The position numbers were made by a program, and so were the translations under genes. A stretch of DNA of 36,316 nt from positions 1 through 36,316 of the forward strand of contig JAQBZH010000022.1 in NCBI GenBank assembly GCA_027622005.1, given 5' to 3'. The notes below the pieces were generated by a model. The model was not told the origin of the DNA. It made no database searches and saw only the letters and a list, made by a program, of their open reading frames with translations. This document shows positions 8,536 to 17,113 of this stretch, one piece after another. This stretch comes from Bacteroidota bacterium (lineage in GTDB: Bacteria > Bacteroidota > Rhodothermia > Rhodothermales > UBA10348). Each line of letters starts with the position of its first letter. Positions within the stretch are counted from its first letter, which is position 1.

Positions 8536-10431
8536 ATGAATATTCTTACTATTGAAGGCTTACGCAAAAACTTCGGTGTGAAGCCCCTTTTGGATGCGGT
8601 CACGTTTGGCTTGGCGGACGACGAAAAAATGGGCTTAATCGGCGCGAACGGGTCTGGAAAAACGACCCTCATGCGCATTATTGCCGGAATTGAAAAAGCA
8701 GATGGCGGCCGGGTGATGATTCCAAGTGGCTCAAGAGTCGCGTTTTTACCCCAAAACCCCGAATTTGACGCCGGTATGTCGGTCCTGGACGCCGTATTTG
8801 ACCAGGGAGATCCAAATCTTCGCCTCTTGCATGACTATGAAGAGGCAACCCACGCGCTCTCAGCCACTGACGGTTCTGACGAAGCCTTGTTGGCGAGGGT
8901 ATTTGAACTAAGCCATCAGCTCGATGTGACTGGTGGGTGGGATCGGGAAGCCAACGCCCACGCCATTCTCGACCGACTCGGTATTGTCGATACCGATGCA
9001 TTGGTAGGTACGCTTTCCGGGGGACAACGCAAACGAGTGGCATTAGCCCGGGCGCTGCTGCTTCAACCTGATTTATTGTTGTTAGATGAGCCTACCAACC
9101 ACCTAGACACCGAAACCATTTCGTGGCTCGAAACCTACTTGGCAAGGTATCCCGGAGCGCTTCTCTTGGTTACCCATGATCGGTATTTTTTGGACCGCGT
9201 GACCAATCGGATGCTCGAAGTCGAGCCAGGCGGGGTAAAAAAATACGAGGGAAATTACACTCGATATCTCGAGCTTAAAGAAGTTCAGGAACAGCTAGCA
9301 GAAGCCACCGAACGAACGCGCCAGAACCTGGCCAAACGAGAGCTTATTTGGCTTCGACGTGGCGCCAAGGCGCGTACTTCTAAATCTAAGTACCGCTTGG
9401 AGCGGGCGCACGCTCTCCAGGAAGGAGGTCGCTCGGGTCCTGGAGCCGGCATTGAATTGACAGCCGCTTCTACAAGACTTGGGAAGATGGTGTTGGAAAT
9501 TGATGCGGTATCCAAATCGTACGGCGACCTGACTCTCGTTAAAAAGTATTCCCACATTCTGACCCGCGAAGACCGAATTGGGATTATTGGGCCGAACGGA
9601 TCGGGAAAAACGACCCTTTTGGAGATGATAGCGGGCCGCGTGGCACCCGATTCTGGGAAAATTGACGTCGGACCCACAGTGGTCATCGGCTATTTCGACC
9701 AGGAAGTTCGGACGCTCGATGATTCTCTTCGGGTCATAGACACCGTGACCAAAGTCGCAGAACACGTTCGAACGGCCGATGGAACCCTTATTTCGGCCAG
9801 CGTGATGCTCGAACGTTTCCTTTTTCCATCCGCCGTACAATACACGCCGGTGGCCAAGCTTTCGGGAGGAGAGCGTCGTCGTCTGCACTTGCTCCTTGTT
9901 TTGATGGGCGCGCCGAACGTTCTGTTGCTCGACGAGCCTACGAATGACCTCGATATTCCTACCCTTGCGGCTCTTGAAGAGTATTTAGACACCTTCGCTG
10001 GCGTACTCATTGTAGTATCGCACGATCGTTGGTTTTTGGACCGGACCATCGATAATATTTTGCGCTTTGAGGGCGACGGCACTATTCGTCCATACCCTGG
10101 CGATTACAGCGCCTATCTCGAAATCAAAGCTCGAGAAGAAAGCGCCCAGGCGGCTCCTAAACCTCAAGCAGCACCTAAGCCGGTGGAAGTGGCGGCTCCT
10201 GCCAAGGCAGCATCACCCGGGAAACTCTCGTTTAAGGAAAAAACGGAATTAGCCGAGATCGAAAAACGAATCGAGAAGGCGGAATTACGCAAGGTCGAAA
10301 TTGAAACGGCTTTGGGCAGCAATCCGAGCGATTTTGAGGCGGTGGCGTCCCTTTCCAATGAGCTTGGTGTCCTAATCGAGAAGTTGGACAAGGATGTCGA
10401 GCGCTGGGCGGCTTTGTCCGATCGGGCTTAG
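8536..10431 (+). CDS. uup: ABC-F family ATPase, Uup-like
   Basis: 631 residues, close to the length of Uup. It has two complete ATPase domains and no membrane segment. Domain 1: Walker A GANGSGKT (36-43), signature LSGGQ (160-164), Walker B LLLLDEPTNHLD (180-191). Then comes the ABC-F linker (about 235-310), with an Arg/Lys-rich arm (RRGAKARTSKSKYRLERAH). Domain 2: GPNGSGKT (352-359), LSGGERRR near 444, LLLDEPTNDLD. A C-terminal Ala/Pro/Lys linker leads to a coiled coil (about 560-630), the DNA- or ribosome-binding tail of Uup and YfmR. ABC-F proteins act on ribosomes, relieving stalled translation; Uup is also linked to transposon excision and branched DNA in E. coli. The uup assignment rests on the C-terminal coiled coil. 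Confidence 0.92.
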   Translation: MNILTIEGLRKNFGVKPLLDAVTFGLADDEKMGLIGANGSGKTTLMRIIAGIEKADGGRVMIPSGSRVAFLPQNPEFDAGMSVLDAVFDQGDPNLRLLHDYEEATHALSATDGSDEALLARVFELSHQLDVTGGWDREANAHAILDRLGIVDTDALVGTLSGGQRKRVALARALLLQPDLLLLDEPTNHLDTETISWLETYLARYPGALLLVTHDRYFLDRVTNRMLEVEPGGVKKYEGNYTRYLELKEVQEQLAEATERTRQNLAKRELIWLRRGAKARTSKSKYRLERAHALQEGGRSGPGAGIELTAASTRLGKMVLEIDAVSKSYGDLTLVKKYSHILTREDRIGIIGPNGSGKTTLLEMIAGRVAPDSGKIDVGPTVVIGYFDQEVRTLDDSLRVIDTVTKVAEHVRTADGTLISASVMLERFLFPSAVQYTPVAKLSGGERRRLHLLLVLMGAPNVLLLDEPTNDLDIPTLAALEEYLDTFAGVLIVVSHDRWFLDRTIDNILRFEGDGTIRPYPGDYSAYLEIKAREESAQAAPKPQAAPKPVEVAAPAKAASPGKLSFKEKTELAEIEKRIEKAELRKVEIETALGSNPSDFEAVASLSNELGVLIEKLDKDVERWAALSDRA

Positions 10432-10476
10432 TTCGGGCTGCCCGCCGTACGAGGAGGCGCGTCATTCGATGTGGAA

Positions 10477-11697
10477 CTACGCGGAGACGGTCTTATTTCG
10501 AAGCGATTCATAGCCCAATCCAATCACGACCAGTGTGGCCAACGCTGCTCCTGTGAAAAACGTGGCTGATGCGCCGATGGAAGTCCACATGGCCCCTGCA
10601 ATGAGGCTGGCGAAAAGGAGCGAAATTCCACTGACTAAATTGAAGATACCAAAGGCCGTTCCCAACAGGTTTTGAGGTGCTGCGTCCGCAACGAGTTTTG
10701 AAAGCAAACCCTGCGTGAACGCCATGTGCAGCCCCCAAATGGCCGCGCCAATCAAAACCATATTAGTGGTGCTTGCTAGGGCAAGTACCACATCTGCCGC
10801 AATCAGAAGCAACAATCCGAGGAGTAAAAGCTTTCGTTTGTCGAAACGATCTGCGGCCGCTCCAGCCGGAAAGGACGCAGCAGCATACAACACGTTCATG
10901 ACGATCATCACGACCGGGACGTAGGCCAGTTCGAGGCCGATTCCTTGCGCTCTGATCACCAAAAAAGCCTCGCTGAAACGGGCTAGCGAAAACACGGCGC
11001 CCAGCCCGACGATCCACCAAAAGTCTTTCGGAAGTAGCTTTAGATCCCGAATGGTAATCGGAAGTCGTTTTGGCTCTGAAGCCGAACCTGCAATAGTCGC
11101 CGGCTCTTTCAAGAAAAAAACTAGGATCGCGACGGCGATAAAGGCTGGAATGACGGCAAACCAAAGCACGGATCGAATGTCATTTACAAAGACAACCATC
11201 AAAATCACGGCGACTAAAGGTCCCAGAAGGGCGCCCACTGAGTCCAGCGCTTGACGCAGCCCGAAAGCCGCCCCTAGATGCGCTTTTGGGGTGATTTCTG
11301 AGACCAGAGCATCACGCGGCGCACCCCGAATTCCTTTTCCAATCCGGTCTACAAACCGTGCGGTAAATACCCATCCGGCCGATGAGGCTAGCGGAAAAAT
11401 GGGCTTCGTGAGCGCCGCCAATCCATACCCTAAAATCAGCAAGAGTTTTCGCTTTCTCAGGTAATCGCTCAGCGCACCGGAGAAGACTTTGGTGATCGCG
11501 GCCGTAGCCTCGGCCATCCCTTCGATAAGACCGACCGTCAAAACAGAGACCCCCAGCGTCGTAACTAAAAATACGGGCAAAAGGCTATGGACAAGCTCTG
11601 AGGATAAATCCATAAACAGAGAGCCCAGTCCAAGTACCCAAATTCCTTTGGGCATGGCTTTCCAAACGGGAAAAGAGCGATCGGTTGGATGGTTCAC
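10477..11697 (-). CDS. MFS transporter
   Basis: 406-residue inner-membrane protein with about 12 hydrophobic segments, matching the major facilitator superfamily. The cytoplasmic-loop motif between helices 2 and 3 is recognisable as GALSDYLRKRKLLLILGYG, and the equivalent loop of the second half as GAAADRFDKRKLLLLGLLL. The conserved RFVDRIGKGIRGAPRDALVSE stretch of helices 4-5 places it in the group of drug- or metabolite-efflux MFS proteins related to the bll-type RGxRGAPRD family. The substrate is unknown. The start is a GTG (11697) whose GTGA overlaps the TGA stop of the upstream VOC gene, a four-base overlap that implies translational coupling. Confidence 0.92.
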   Translation of the reverse strand: MNHPTDRSFPVWKAMPKGIWVLGLGSLFMDLSSELVHSLLPVFLVTTLGVSVLTVGLIEGMAEATAAITKVFSGALSDYLRKRKLLLILGYGLAALTKPIFPLASSAGWVFTARFVDRIGKGIRGAPRDALVSEITPKAHLGAAFGLRQALDSVGALLGPLVAVILMVVFVNDIRSVLWFAVIPAFIAVAILVFFLKEPATIAGSASEPKRLPITIRDLKLLPKDFWWIVGLGAVFSLARFSEAFLVIRAQGIGLELAYVPVVMIVMNVLYAAASFPAGAAADRFDKRKLLLLGLLLLIAADVVLALASTTNMVLIGAAIWGLHMAFTQGLLSKLVADAAPQNLLGTAFGIFNLVSGISLLFASLIAGAMWTSIGASATFFTGAALATLVVIGLGYESLRNKTVSA

Positions 11698-12092
11698 ATC
11701 TTCTCCGAGGTAAGAAGTTCGCTCAGAAGAGCCAGCTGATTACCATCCGGATCCGTGAACTCCGACAACCACAATTCCATCTGAGGAGTTTTGTGGACCA
11801 AATGTGGAGCTGCCCTAAACGTCACCCCTTTGTCTAACAACGTGGAATAAACCGCGTGAATGTCTTCGACTTTAAAATATATGGCCGATCCTCTTCCGGC
11901 CACCTCCGTTTCCGGCATCACGCCCACCAACAGTCGAATCCCGCCGCAATCAAAAAAAGACATTTGAGGCGGTGCTGAAAACAGAAAAGGAATCCCTAAG
12001 ACATCTCGATAAAAAGAGGTGCCTTTTTCAAAGTCTTCGACCGGGATGAGCAATTGAGCGACAGAAGCATTTGAAAGGTTCATAAGCGACAT
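11694..12092 (-). CDS. VOC (glyoxalase/bleomycin-resistance-like) protein
   Basis: 132 residues, one complete VOC module pair. The first repeat is AQLLIPVEDFEKGTSFYRDVLGIPFLFSAP, the second is AIYFKVEDIHAVYSTLLDKGVTF, and the ending LWLSEFTDPDGNQLALLSE has the usual DPDGN turn and a Glu-type ligand region. Cytoplasmic. The family includes glyoxalase I, extradiol dioxygenases and drug-binding resistance proteins; the substrate cannot be read from the sequence. Its stop overlaps the GTG start of the MFS transporter by four bases. Co-production of a binding or resistance protein with an efflux pump would suit detoxification, but this is inference. Confidence 0.88.
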   Translation of the reverse strand: MSLMNLSNASVAQLLIPVEDFEKGTSFYRDVLGIPFLFSAPPQMSFFDCGGIRLLVGVMPETEVAGRGSAIYFKVEDIHAVYSTLLDKGVTFRAAPHLVHKTPQMELWLSEFTDPDGNQLALLSELLTSEKM

Positions 12093-12151
12093 ACCATTTT
12101 AACTTGATAGCTGACGCTGGAGTCGGGGCCAATCATTGATCCCGAGTCAAT

Positions 12152-13074
12152 TTACCCTTCCAATACGCCCGGAGCTATCTCAAAAGCACCTTGTTTTGGA
12201 AATCGACTCCACCTTACCCAATAATGAATGGCCACCATCGAAAGAATCAAAAATGGGATCAATAAAATACTTCCTTCCGCCCCAAATTCCCCGCCCGACA
12301 ACCATTCCGGGCCAATGGGAGCTTGAGCAATCAGCGATGGCGATTTTTGACCGCTAGATGCAAAGCCAAACACAGAGGCTTGAAAGAAATTCCAACCCAA
12401 GTGCAGACCCATGGGAAGCCACAACTGACCTGTTTTGAGATAGGCGTAAATGAGCTGGGGGGTGACAAGGGCAATCAAAAAAGAACCAAAAATCCCAGCA
12501 TTCGGATTGAAATAATGCCCGAATCCAAACACCAAGGACGAAACGACAATGGTCCAAATCAAATTGGTCCCTTCAACCATGTTTTGAATAAAGTAGCCTC
12601 TAAAAAAAGTTCTTCCCACCAAGCAACAATGGCCAGCTTGTAAGCCACGGCTCCCGCAATCAGCCACGCAGATGTTTGAATAACGGTACCGAGAGCTTCC
12701 GGATCTTGCCAGAACGTAAATCCCTTGAATTCAATCAGGCCAGTCCAAAGCATTAAGAAGAAGACGCCAGCCATTAAAACGGCGCTATTCAAAACCCCAG
12801 AAAGAATATCCAGAATCGCATATTTATCCCATCTAAGTCCTAGGGACACCATCGATTTTTTATCAAGGTACTTTCTTGCAATCAGTACCGTTAACGTAGA
12901 AGACAGCGCAACCAGCGACCATTGAAGGGTTGAATCTTTTCTAAGGCTTCCTAGAATGGTCCGAATCCCAACCATCAAAACGGCTGAGATGAGAGCCATC
13001 AGCAGCAAACAAATCAAGATGCGCCATCCGGCACGAATTCGACCGGTATCGGGATTAATAAAGGTTGCTTTCAT
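12152..13074 (-). pseudogene. CPBP-family membrane protease, split by a -1 frameshift
   Basis: Two overlapping frames together encode one CPBP (Abi/CAAX-like) intramembrane metalloprotease of about 307 residues. The upstream frame starts at 13074, supplies several membrane helices and reaches AWWEEL, then runs out of family resemblance and stops at 12559. The downstream frame resumes with FRGYF at the same point and carries the remaining motifs: FGFGHY, the HLGWN motif and terminal helices. Joined, they restore the catalytic EExxxR motif (EELF-x-RG). The break lies in a run of seven T (minus strand, 12608-12602) read CTT TTT TTA. One extra T, or a -1 ribosomal shift, repairs it. It may be a sequencing or assembly error, a true pseudogene, or programmed frameshifting. 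Related prokaryotic proteins process peptides or protect against bacteriocins. Confidence 0.8.
12601..12609 (-). other. Homopolymer frameshift site, U UUU UUA heptamer
   Basis: On the minus strand the coding sequence reads CTT TTT TTA GAG in the upstream frame. This contains T TTT TTA in exactly the X XXY YYZ phase of a canonical -1 slippery heptamer. Shifting back one base gives AGA GGC TAC, which continues the protease as RGY. The same run of seven T is also a common place for single-base sequencing errors. Confidence 0.6.
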
Positions 13075-13081
13075 TTGGTAC

Positions 13082-13113
13082 CCTGTGTTGACTAAAAAAA
13101 GCCTGTGTTGACT
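13082..13113. repeat. 12-bp direct repeat upstream of the CPBP gene
   Basis: CCTGTGTTGACT occurs at 13082-13093 and again at 13102-13113, a 20-base period (two helical turns), with an A-rich spacer. It begins eight bases upstream of the CPBP start codon. It could be a regulator-binding pair or a simple duplication. The rest of the 195-base gap up to the GNAT gene shows nothing recognisable. Confidence 0.5.
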
Positions 13114-13269
13114 GAGCAGAGCCCAGCTGTCTTAGAAGAGTAGGGATTACGTAATGCCCCGTCTATTGGTTACTCGACCCTCGTAAAACACCAACTTGGG
13201 ACCGATCGGATGGGAAATAACTGAACTTCTACACTTGTCAATTCCAGACCATTTCTAATGATGATCTAC

Positions 13270-13758
13270 CTACTCCGCGAATTTTTTATACATGACCAAG
13301 GCATCGATATCACCTAATTGAGGGTGAGCAAAAGCTCCTTGCAACACCCCGATTGTTTCAAAGCCTAGCCTGTTCCAAAGCCGGATCGCCCCCGTGTTGG
13401 TGGAAACGACGAAGTTGAACTGCATGGCTCTAAAGCCGGCCTCAACGGCTACCTTTTGTGAATGCTCGCACATCGTTGAAGCGATTCCCCGACCCTGATA
13501 CATCTCGTCAACCACGTACCCGCAATTACAAACATGAGACCCTAGTCCCGGCTGATTGGGTTTGATAAAATACGTCCCAACGATGGTCCCCTGGAGGACG
13601 GCAACGAAGGTTTGGGATGGGGTGTCTACCCAGAAGCGGCGTGCTTCTTCCTCCGAAATATCTGGTGAAAAGACATACGTAGTACCCGCCCGAAATGCAG
13701 GTTCAAGGATGCCCCAAACGGCCGGCCAATCTTCCACCAAAAAGGGTCTTATTTCCAT
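13270..13758 (-). CDS. GNAT family N-acetyltransferase
   Basis: 162-residue cytoplasmic enzyme that transfers acetyl from acetyl-CoA to an amine. The start MEIRPFLVEDWPAVWGILEPAF is a typical GNAT N-terminus. The strand FVAVLQGTIVGTYFIKPNQ leads to motif A, YVVDEMYQGRGIASTMCEHSQ, containing the QGRGIA pyrophosphate-binding loop. The second half, MQFNFVVSTNTGAIRLWNRLGFETIG, is the usual motif B with the Asn and the LWNRLGF segment. It resembles small L-amino-acid or antibiotic acetyltransferases of the YncA/PhnO kind, but the acceptor is unknown. It stands alone by spacing. Confidence 0.92.
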   Translation of the reverse strand: MEIRPFLVEDWPAVWGILEPAFRAGTTYVFSPDISEEEARRFWVDTPSQTFVAVLQGTIVGTYFIKPNQPGLGSHVCNCGYVVDEMYQGRGIASTMCEHSQKVAVEAGFRAMQFNFVVSTNTGAIRLWNRLGFETIGVLQGAFAHPQLGDIDALVMYKKFAE

Positions 13759-13823
13759 ATCAATCTTTCGATTGCGATTAAGTCGCGCGAAGCCAACCGA
13801 CCTCTACAGCACTCAGACAGCTT

Positions 13824-14378
13824 TTAGGCTCCCAGTATACGCCCAACTCTAGGATCTAAGAATACAATCAATGCCGTTATAATGGATGCGGCGACGTACA
13901 AAATAGCGTTTGTTTTCCAGGTCAATTGGAGCTTTTTACTACTCCAAAAGGTCATTCCTGAAAGCACGGCCACAACGAATAGGGGAAGAAGCCACATTGG
14001 AAGTCCGAGCTCTAGACTTACCCTTGCTTCGTCGTTGGGCATGATAAAACTCATACCCAAAGCAAGGGACCGCATATACCATGCAAAAAATAAGAAGGGG
14101 TAGGCAGCCCTCCATTTCAGACGATAAATCAAAAGCATGGAAACGATGGCTTGCAGGTAGGTCGTCCAGGGACCGGCCATGTCAACCATCAATCTGTGCC
14201 CGATTGTTGCATATTCGCCGTGAATCAAGCCTGCCTGATTGAGTGACACCCACATTTCGTAGCCCAACAAGGACCCTATCAAATAGTGGGCGAGCTCATG
14301 AATGGTCCATGTGATAATCCCGGCCAACGGTACGGTCAACCAAAACCTTAAATCGACTTTTGAAGCTGAATCGGGCAT
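13824..14378 (-). CDS. Membrane protein with HExxH motif, M50-like
   Basis: 184-residue protein with about five hydrophobic segments (near 12-26, 68-85, 90-108, 122-140 and 150-170). The first helix ends in TWTIHELAHYLIG, a zinc-protease HExxH motif at His27-His31, and a later DMAGPWTTYLQ segment near 68 resembles the NxxAGP-type element of site-2 proteases. It is short for a full M50 peptidase and lacks an evident PDZ domain or a certain third zinc ligand, so it may be a minimal M50-type peptidase or an inactive relative. It starts six bases after the stop of an upstream lipoprotein gene and is probably co-transcribed with it. Confidence 0.75.
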   Translation of the reverse strand: MPDSASKVDLRFWLTVPLAGIITWTIHELAHYLIGSLLGYEMWVSLNQAGLIHGEYATIGHRLMVDMAGPWTTYLQAIVSMLLIYRLKWRAAYPFLFFAWYMRSLALGMSFIMPNDEARVSLELGLPMWLLPLFVVAVLSGMTFWSSKKLQLTWKTNAILYVAASIITALIVFLDPRVGRILGA

Positions 14379-14384
14379 GGGTTG

Positions 14385-14822
14385 TTATTTGCACTTAACG
14401 AGTCGACCGGATTGACCGCTAAAAAGCACAAACGGTCCGAGCTCGATGCCGGAGTCGACCAATACTACCGACAGTTCCATTCGATTCCCAACGATTCGAC
14501 CTTGATAGACGGCTGGTAGGGGATCCGGCGGATCCGTAGGCACGGGCCCGCCTTCTGGAGTATGGTTACCTGTCAACTGAAATCTTCCTGTGGAATCAAC
14601 CACAAACGGCCCGTTGATTTGCCCACGCCCGCAATCGTACTCGACCCGAATACCATTGCTATCGGACACGATTTCGATATGATCGGCCCCCCAGAGGCCC
14701 TCAATTCCCGCGATGGGATCCTCTTCAACCGATTGACAACCCGCCAGTTGACAACCCATGAGGATCGCCAGCACGGCCAAAGCCGATATCCAAATCGATT
14801 TTCGAAGGTTCATCCAGTTCAT
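14385..14822 (-). CDS. Hypothetical lipoprotein
   Basis: 145 residues, or 142 from a second ATG at 14813. The N-terminus is a lipoprotein signal with two possible lipobox cysteines, ILMGC (Cys24) and QLAGC (Cys29). The mature part is short and strand-rich: it has GLWGADHIEIV, then a GPFVVDSTGRFQLTGNHTPEGGP loop, and VYQGRIVGNRMELSVVLVDSG. That layout resembles small beta-barrel lipoproteins that test for a residual effect (META/lipocalin-like), but no family is recognised with confidence. It has a Cys near the start of the mature domain (YDCGRG) and one at the very end. It lies immediately upstream of the HELAH membrane protein gene. Confidence 0.75.
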   Translation of the reverse strand: MNWMNLRKSIWISALAVLAILMGCQLAGCQSVEEDPIAGIEGLWGADHIEIVSDSNGIRVEYDCGRGQINGPFVVDSTGRFQLTGNHTPEGGPVPTDPPDPLPAVYQGRIVGNRMELSVVLVDSGIELGPFVLFSGQSGRLVKCK

Positions 14823-14856
14823 AAATAGCGGCTAGGGGTTAATCGACTCTATTTCG

Positions 14857-14936
14857 CAGGTTGACTTGATCTATGACAGGTTGACTTGATCTATGACAGG
14901 TTGGCTTGATCTACGATAGGTCGACTTGATCTGCGA
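14857..14936. repeat. 20-bp tandem repeat, four copies
   Basis: Four head-to-tail copies of a 20-base unit, CAGGTTGACTTGATCTATGA, at 14857, 14877, 14897 and 14917. The first two are identical; the third and fourth each differ at a few positions (TTGG and CGA in the third; TAGG, TCG and TGCGA in the fourth). The array lies in the divergent region between the lipoprotein gene (minus) and the amidohydrolase gene (plus), about 170 bases upstream of the latter. Each unit holds a TTGACTTGATCT core. It may be a regulatory array or a variable-number repeat. Confidence 0.9.
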
Positions 14937-15105
14937 AAGACGAATATATGACTTTCGTCAAGATCAAAACCTGCCCCTTTTAACTTCTTGCCATCTCCGA
15001 GATGTGTTGATTGCCGATATATAAACGACTACTTTTTTCACACGCCTACGGGTCCAGGTCCACCTCCCGGGCACAAAAGACGTTATCACGAAATAGGCAT
15101 TCGAA

Positions 15106-16428
15106 ATGAATCAACGTTCAATTCTTTTATGGTCCGTCTTGTTTTTGGGATGGACTTGGACGGCTTCGGCACAGACTACGGTTATTAAGGCAGGGCATCT
15201 TGTTGATGTGGCTTCCGGAACGGCAACGAAAAACCAGATGATTCTGATTGTTGATGGGATTATCAAGGAAGTTGGCAGTAACATCAAAACGCCTGATGGC
15301 GCCGAAGTGATCGATCTCTCCAAATCTTACGTCATGCCTGGATTCATCGATTCCCACACGCATGTGACGATGACGACTATGGCCGGCGCCGATATCAACG
15401 ACTTTGGGGCTTACTATTACACGGGGCTGGTTGAAACGACGGCGTTTCGGGCTATCCAAGGCGTTACGCAGGCTCAATCCCTCCTGGAATCAGGCTTTAC
15501 CTATATCCGGGATGTGGGAAACAACGCGTTGTATGCCGATATCGAAATTCGTCGCGCCATTGAGGGAGGATGGATCCCCGGCCCCAACGTAATTGCGTCT
15601 GGAAGGCTCATTTCACCCTTTGGCGGCCAATTCCAAATGCAACCGGAAAAACCCGGTCTCGGCAATCCCGAATACTATTATGCCGATTCGATAGATGAAA
15701 TCCGAAAAGCTATTCGTGAAAATATCCACTATGGCGCTACGGTCATCAAAATCATTGTAGACAATCAACCTTACATCTATTCGGTTGAAGATATCGCTGC
15801 AGCGGTGGACGAAGCCGGGGATGTTGGATTGAAAGTTGCCGCCCATGCCTACAGCCCAGAAGCCATTAATAACGCGGTCGTGGCAGGCGTGGCGTCGATC
15901 GAGCACGGCAATAATCCTTCGGACGAAACGCTTGCGCTCATGAAAAAAATGGGTACCTATTTGGTGGGTACCGATTTTCCCGCCTCTCAATCGGGACAAG
16001 AACGTTTCGAATTGATTTTGGCACGCAACCGCCGAGCTTATGCAGCGGGCACTCCGATGGCTTTTGGCTCCGATGTGACCTATTCGAGACCAGGTTGGAC
16101 CCGGGGTGAACTGACGTTGGAGTTTTTAGAAAGCTTTACGCTGGCGGGTATTCCGAATGATTACATCCTGCGGATGTTTACAATGAACGCTGCTGATCTT
16201 CTTGGTGTCGAAACGGGGCAAATCAAAGCAGGACTTGCCGCAGACATCGTGGCTTTTGATGGCGATCCTCTAAAGGACGTTACCGCATTGCGCGGGGTTC
16301 ATTTCGTCATGAAAGACGGCACGGTATACAAGCAGGGTGGGGAATTTAAGTGGGAATCACCTCGAAATATGAATAACCCTCGCCGCAAACCCGTCCGCAA
16401 GGTTCTTCCACCTCGCAAGGTGAATTGA
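15106..16428 (+). CDS. Secreted amidohydrolase (metal-dependent)
   Basis: 440-residue amidohydrolase-superfamily enzyme with a signal peptide (about 1-22, cleavage near ASAQ). The small beta domain (23-80) leads into the TIM barrel at VMPGFIDSHTHV with metal ligands His84 and His86. The rest of the metal site is readable: Lys215 (ATVIKII, likely carboxylated bridge), His247 (VAAHAYS), His267 (SIEHGNN) and Asp323 (AFGSDVT). The C-terminal barrel strand MNAADLLGVETGQIKAGLAADIVAFDGDPL is typical of the imidazolonepropionase-like or secreted dipeptidase branch. The substrate is unknown; secreted relatives include Xaa-Pro/Xaa-Arg dipeptidases and organophosphate- or mycotoxin-degrading hydrolases. 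It is complete, with a Lys/Arg-rich end. Confidence 0.92.
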   Translation: MNQRSILLWSVLFLGWTWTASAQTTVIKAGHLVDVASGTATKNQMILIVDGIIKEVGSNIKTPDGAEVIDLSKSYVMPGFIDSHTHVTMTTMAGADINDFGAYYYTGLVETTAFRAIQGVTQAQSLLESGFTYIRDVGNNALYADIEIRRAIEGGWIPGPNVIASGRLISPFGGQFQMQPEKPGLGNPEYYYADSIDEIRKAIRENIHYGATVIKIIVDNQPYIYSVEDIAAAVDEAGDVGLKVAAHAYSPEAINNAVVAGVASIEHGNNPSDETLALMKKMGTYLVGTDFPASQSGQERFELILARNRRAYAAGTPMAFGSDVTYSRPGWTRGELTLEFLESFTLAGIPNDYILRMFTMNAADLLGVETGQIKAGLAADIVAFDGDPLKDVTALRGVHFVMKDGTVYKQGGEFKWESPRNMNNPRRKPVRKVLPPRKVN

Positions 16429-16444
16429 GGAAACGGATATCAGG

Positions 16445-16475
16445 TGCCGGCCATCAAACCGAATGGTGGCCGGCA
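16445..16475. terminator. Hairpin between convergent genes, possible terminator
   Basis: TGCCGGCCA (16445-16453) pairs perfectly with TGGCCGGCA (16467-16475), a GC-rich nine-base-pair stem with a 13-base loop. It sits 16 bases after the plus-strand amidohydrolase stop and 45 bases beyond the convergent minus-strand DinB gene. The T-tract after the stem is weak on the plus strand (CCTTCTATT), so efficiency is uncertain. Confidence 0.55.
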
Positions 16476-16519
16476 GCCTTCTATTCGACTGTTCTTAGCG
16501 TGCTATTAGCCGACTTCAA

Positions 16520-17023
16520 TCACTTGTTCTCTGCTATTTCCGCCAACAAAGCAGGACTGGTAGATTGATTGGCGCCCGAGAGAAACCGTCGTAAATACCC
16601 CATTTGACCCAAATGAAGGCTTAAATGGGAACACAGATGCATCAAAAACTGCTGTGTATTTAGCTGAAAACCGCCGACAGCTTCCGGATAAGTCGTCCCC
16701 AAAACCGATTCGTCTAGTTGGGGCAAAACCATTTCAAGTACGCTGATCGTGCTTTCAATTTCGCGATAGATCTCGTTTCGGGTCATGGTACGATTCGCAA
16801 ATTCGTTCGCTCGATCCCGAGTATAGGGCACGCCCCCCAAAACGAACCCGATGTAGTGTTTTAGATTGCCGCAACCATGAATGGCAAGCGTCCCAGCAGG
16901 ATTTGCAATCCCTGGAACGACCGCCCATATTTGCGCATCGTCGGGATATGCTTCAATTTCTCTTTTCATCCCTCCGAGGTCGCGTACCAGAAGGGCCTCT
17001 ATATGAGTAAAAACTGATTCCAT
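16520..17023 (-). CDS. DinB-like metal-dependent protein
   Basis: 167-residue helical cytoplasmic protein of the DinB/YfiT four-helix family. The three-histidine metal site can be proposed: one His in the second helix (LAIHGCGNLKHYIG), and two in the last helix (HLCSHLSLHLGQMGYLRR, HxxxH). Other family marks are the TMTRNEIYREIE segment and LNTQQFLMHLCSHLS. Members bind Ni, Zn or Mn; some are thiol-dependent transferases (bacillithiol or mycothiol), but most are uncharacterised. The length is normal. It converges with the amidohydrolase gene and lies 90 bases downstream of the start of no other gene, so it is probably monocistronic. Confidence 0.85.
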   Translation of the reverse strand: MESVFTHIEALLVRDLGGMKREIEAYPDDAQIWAVVPGIANPAGTLAIHGCGNLKHYIGFVLGGVPYTRDRANEFANRTMTRNEIYREIESTISVLEMVLPQLDESVLGTTYPEAVGGFQLNTQQFLMHLCSHLSLHLGQMGYLRRFLSGANQSTSPALLAEIAENK

Positions 17024-17113
17024 GGGTCGATACTTGCTGTTTCGAAGTGAAAGCGAAAGGTCCGATTTAATATGGGGCCCAGACTTCGATGAAAGACGGC
17101 CCCAAGATGCAAT

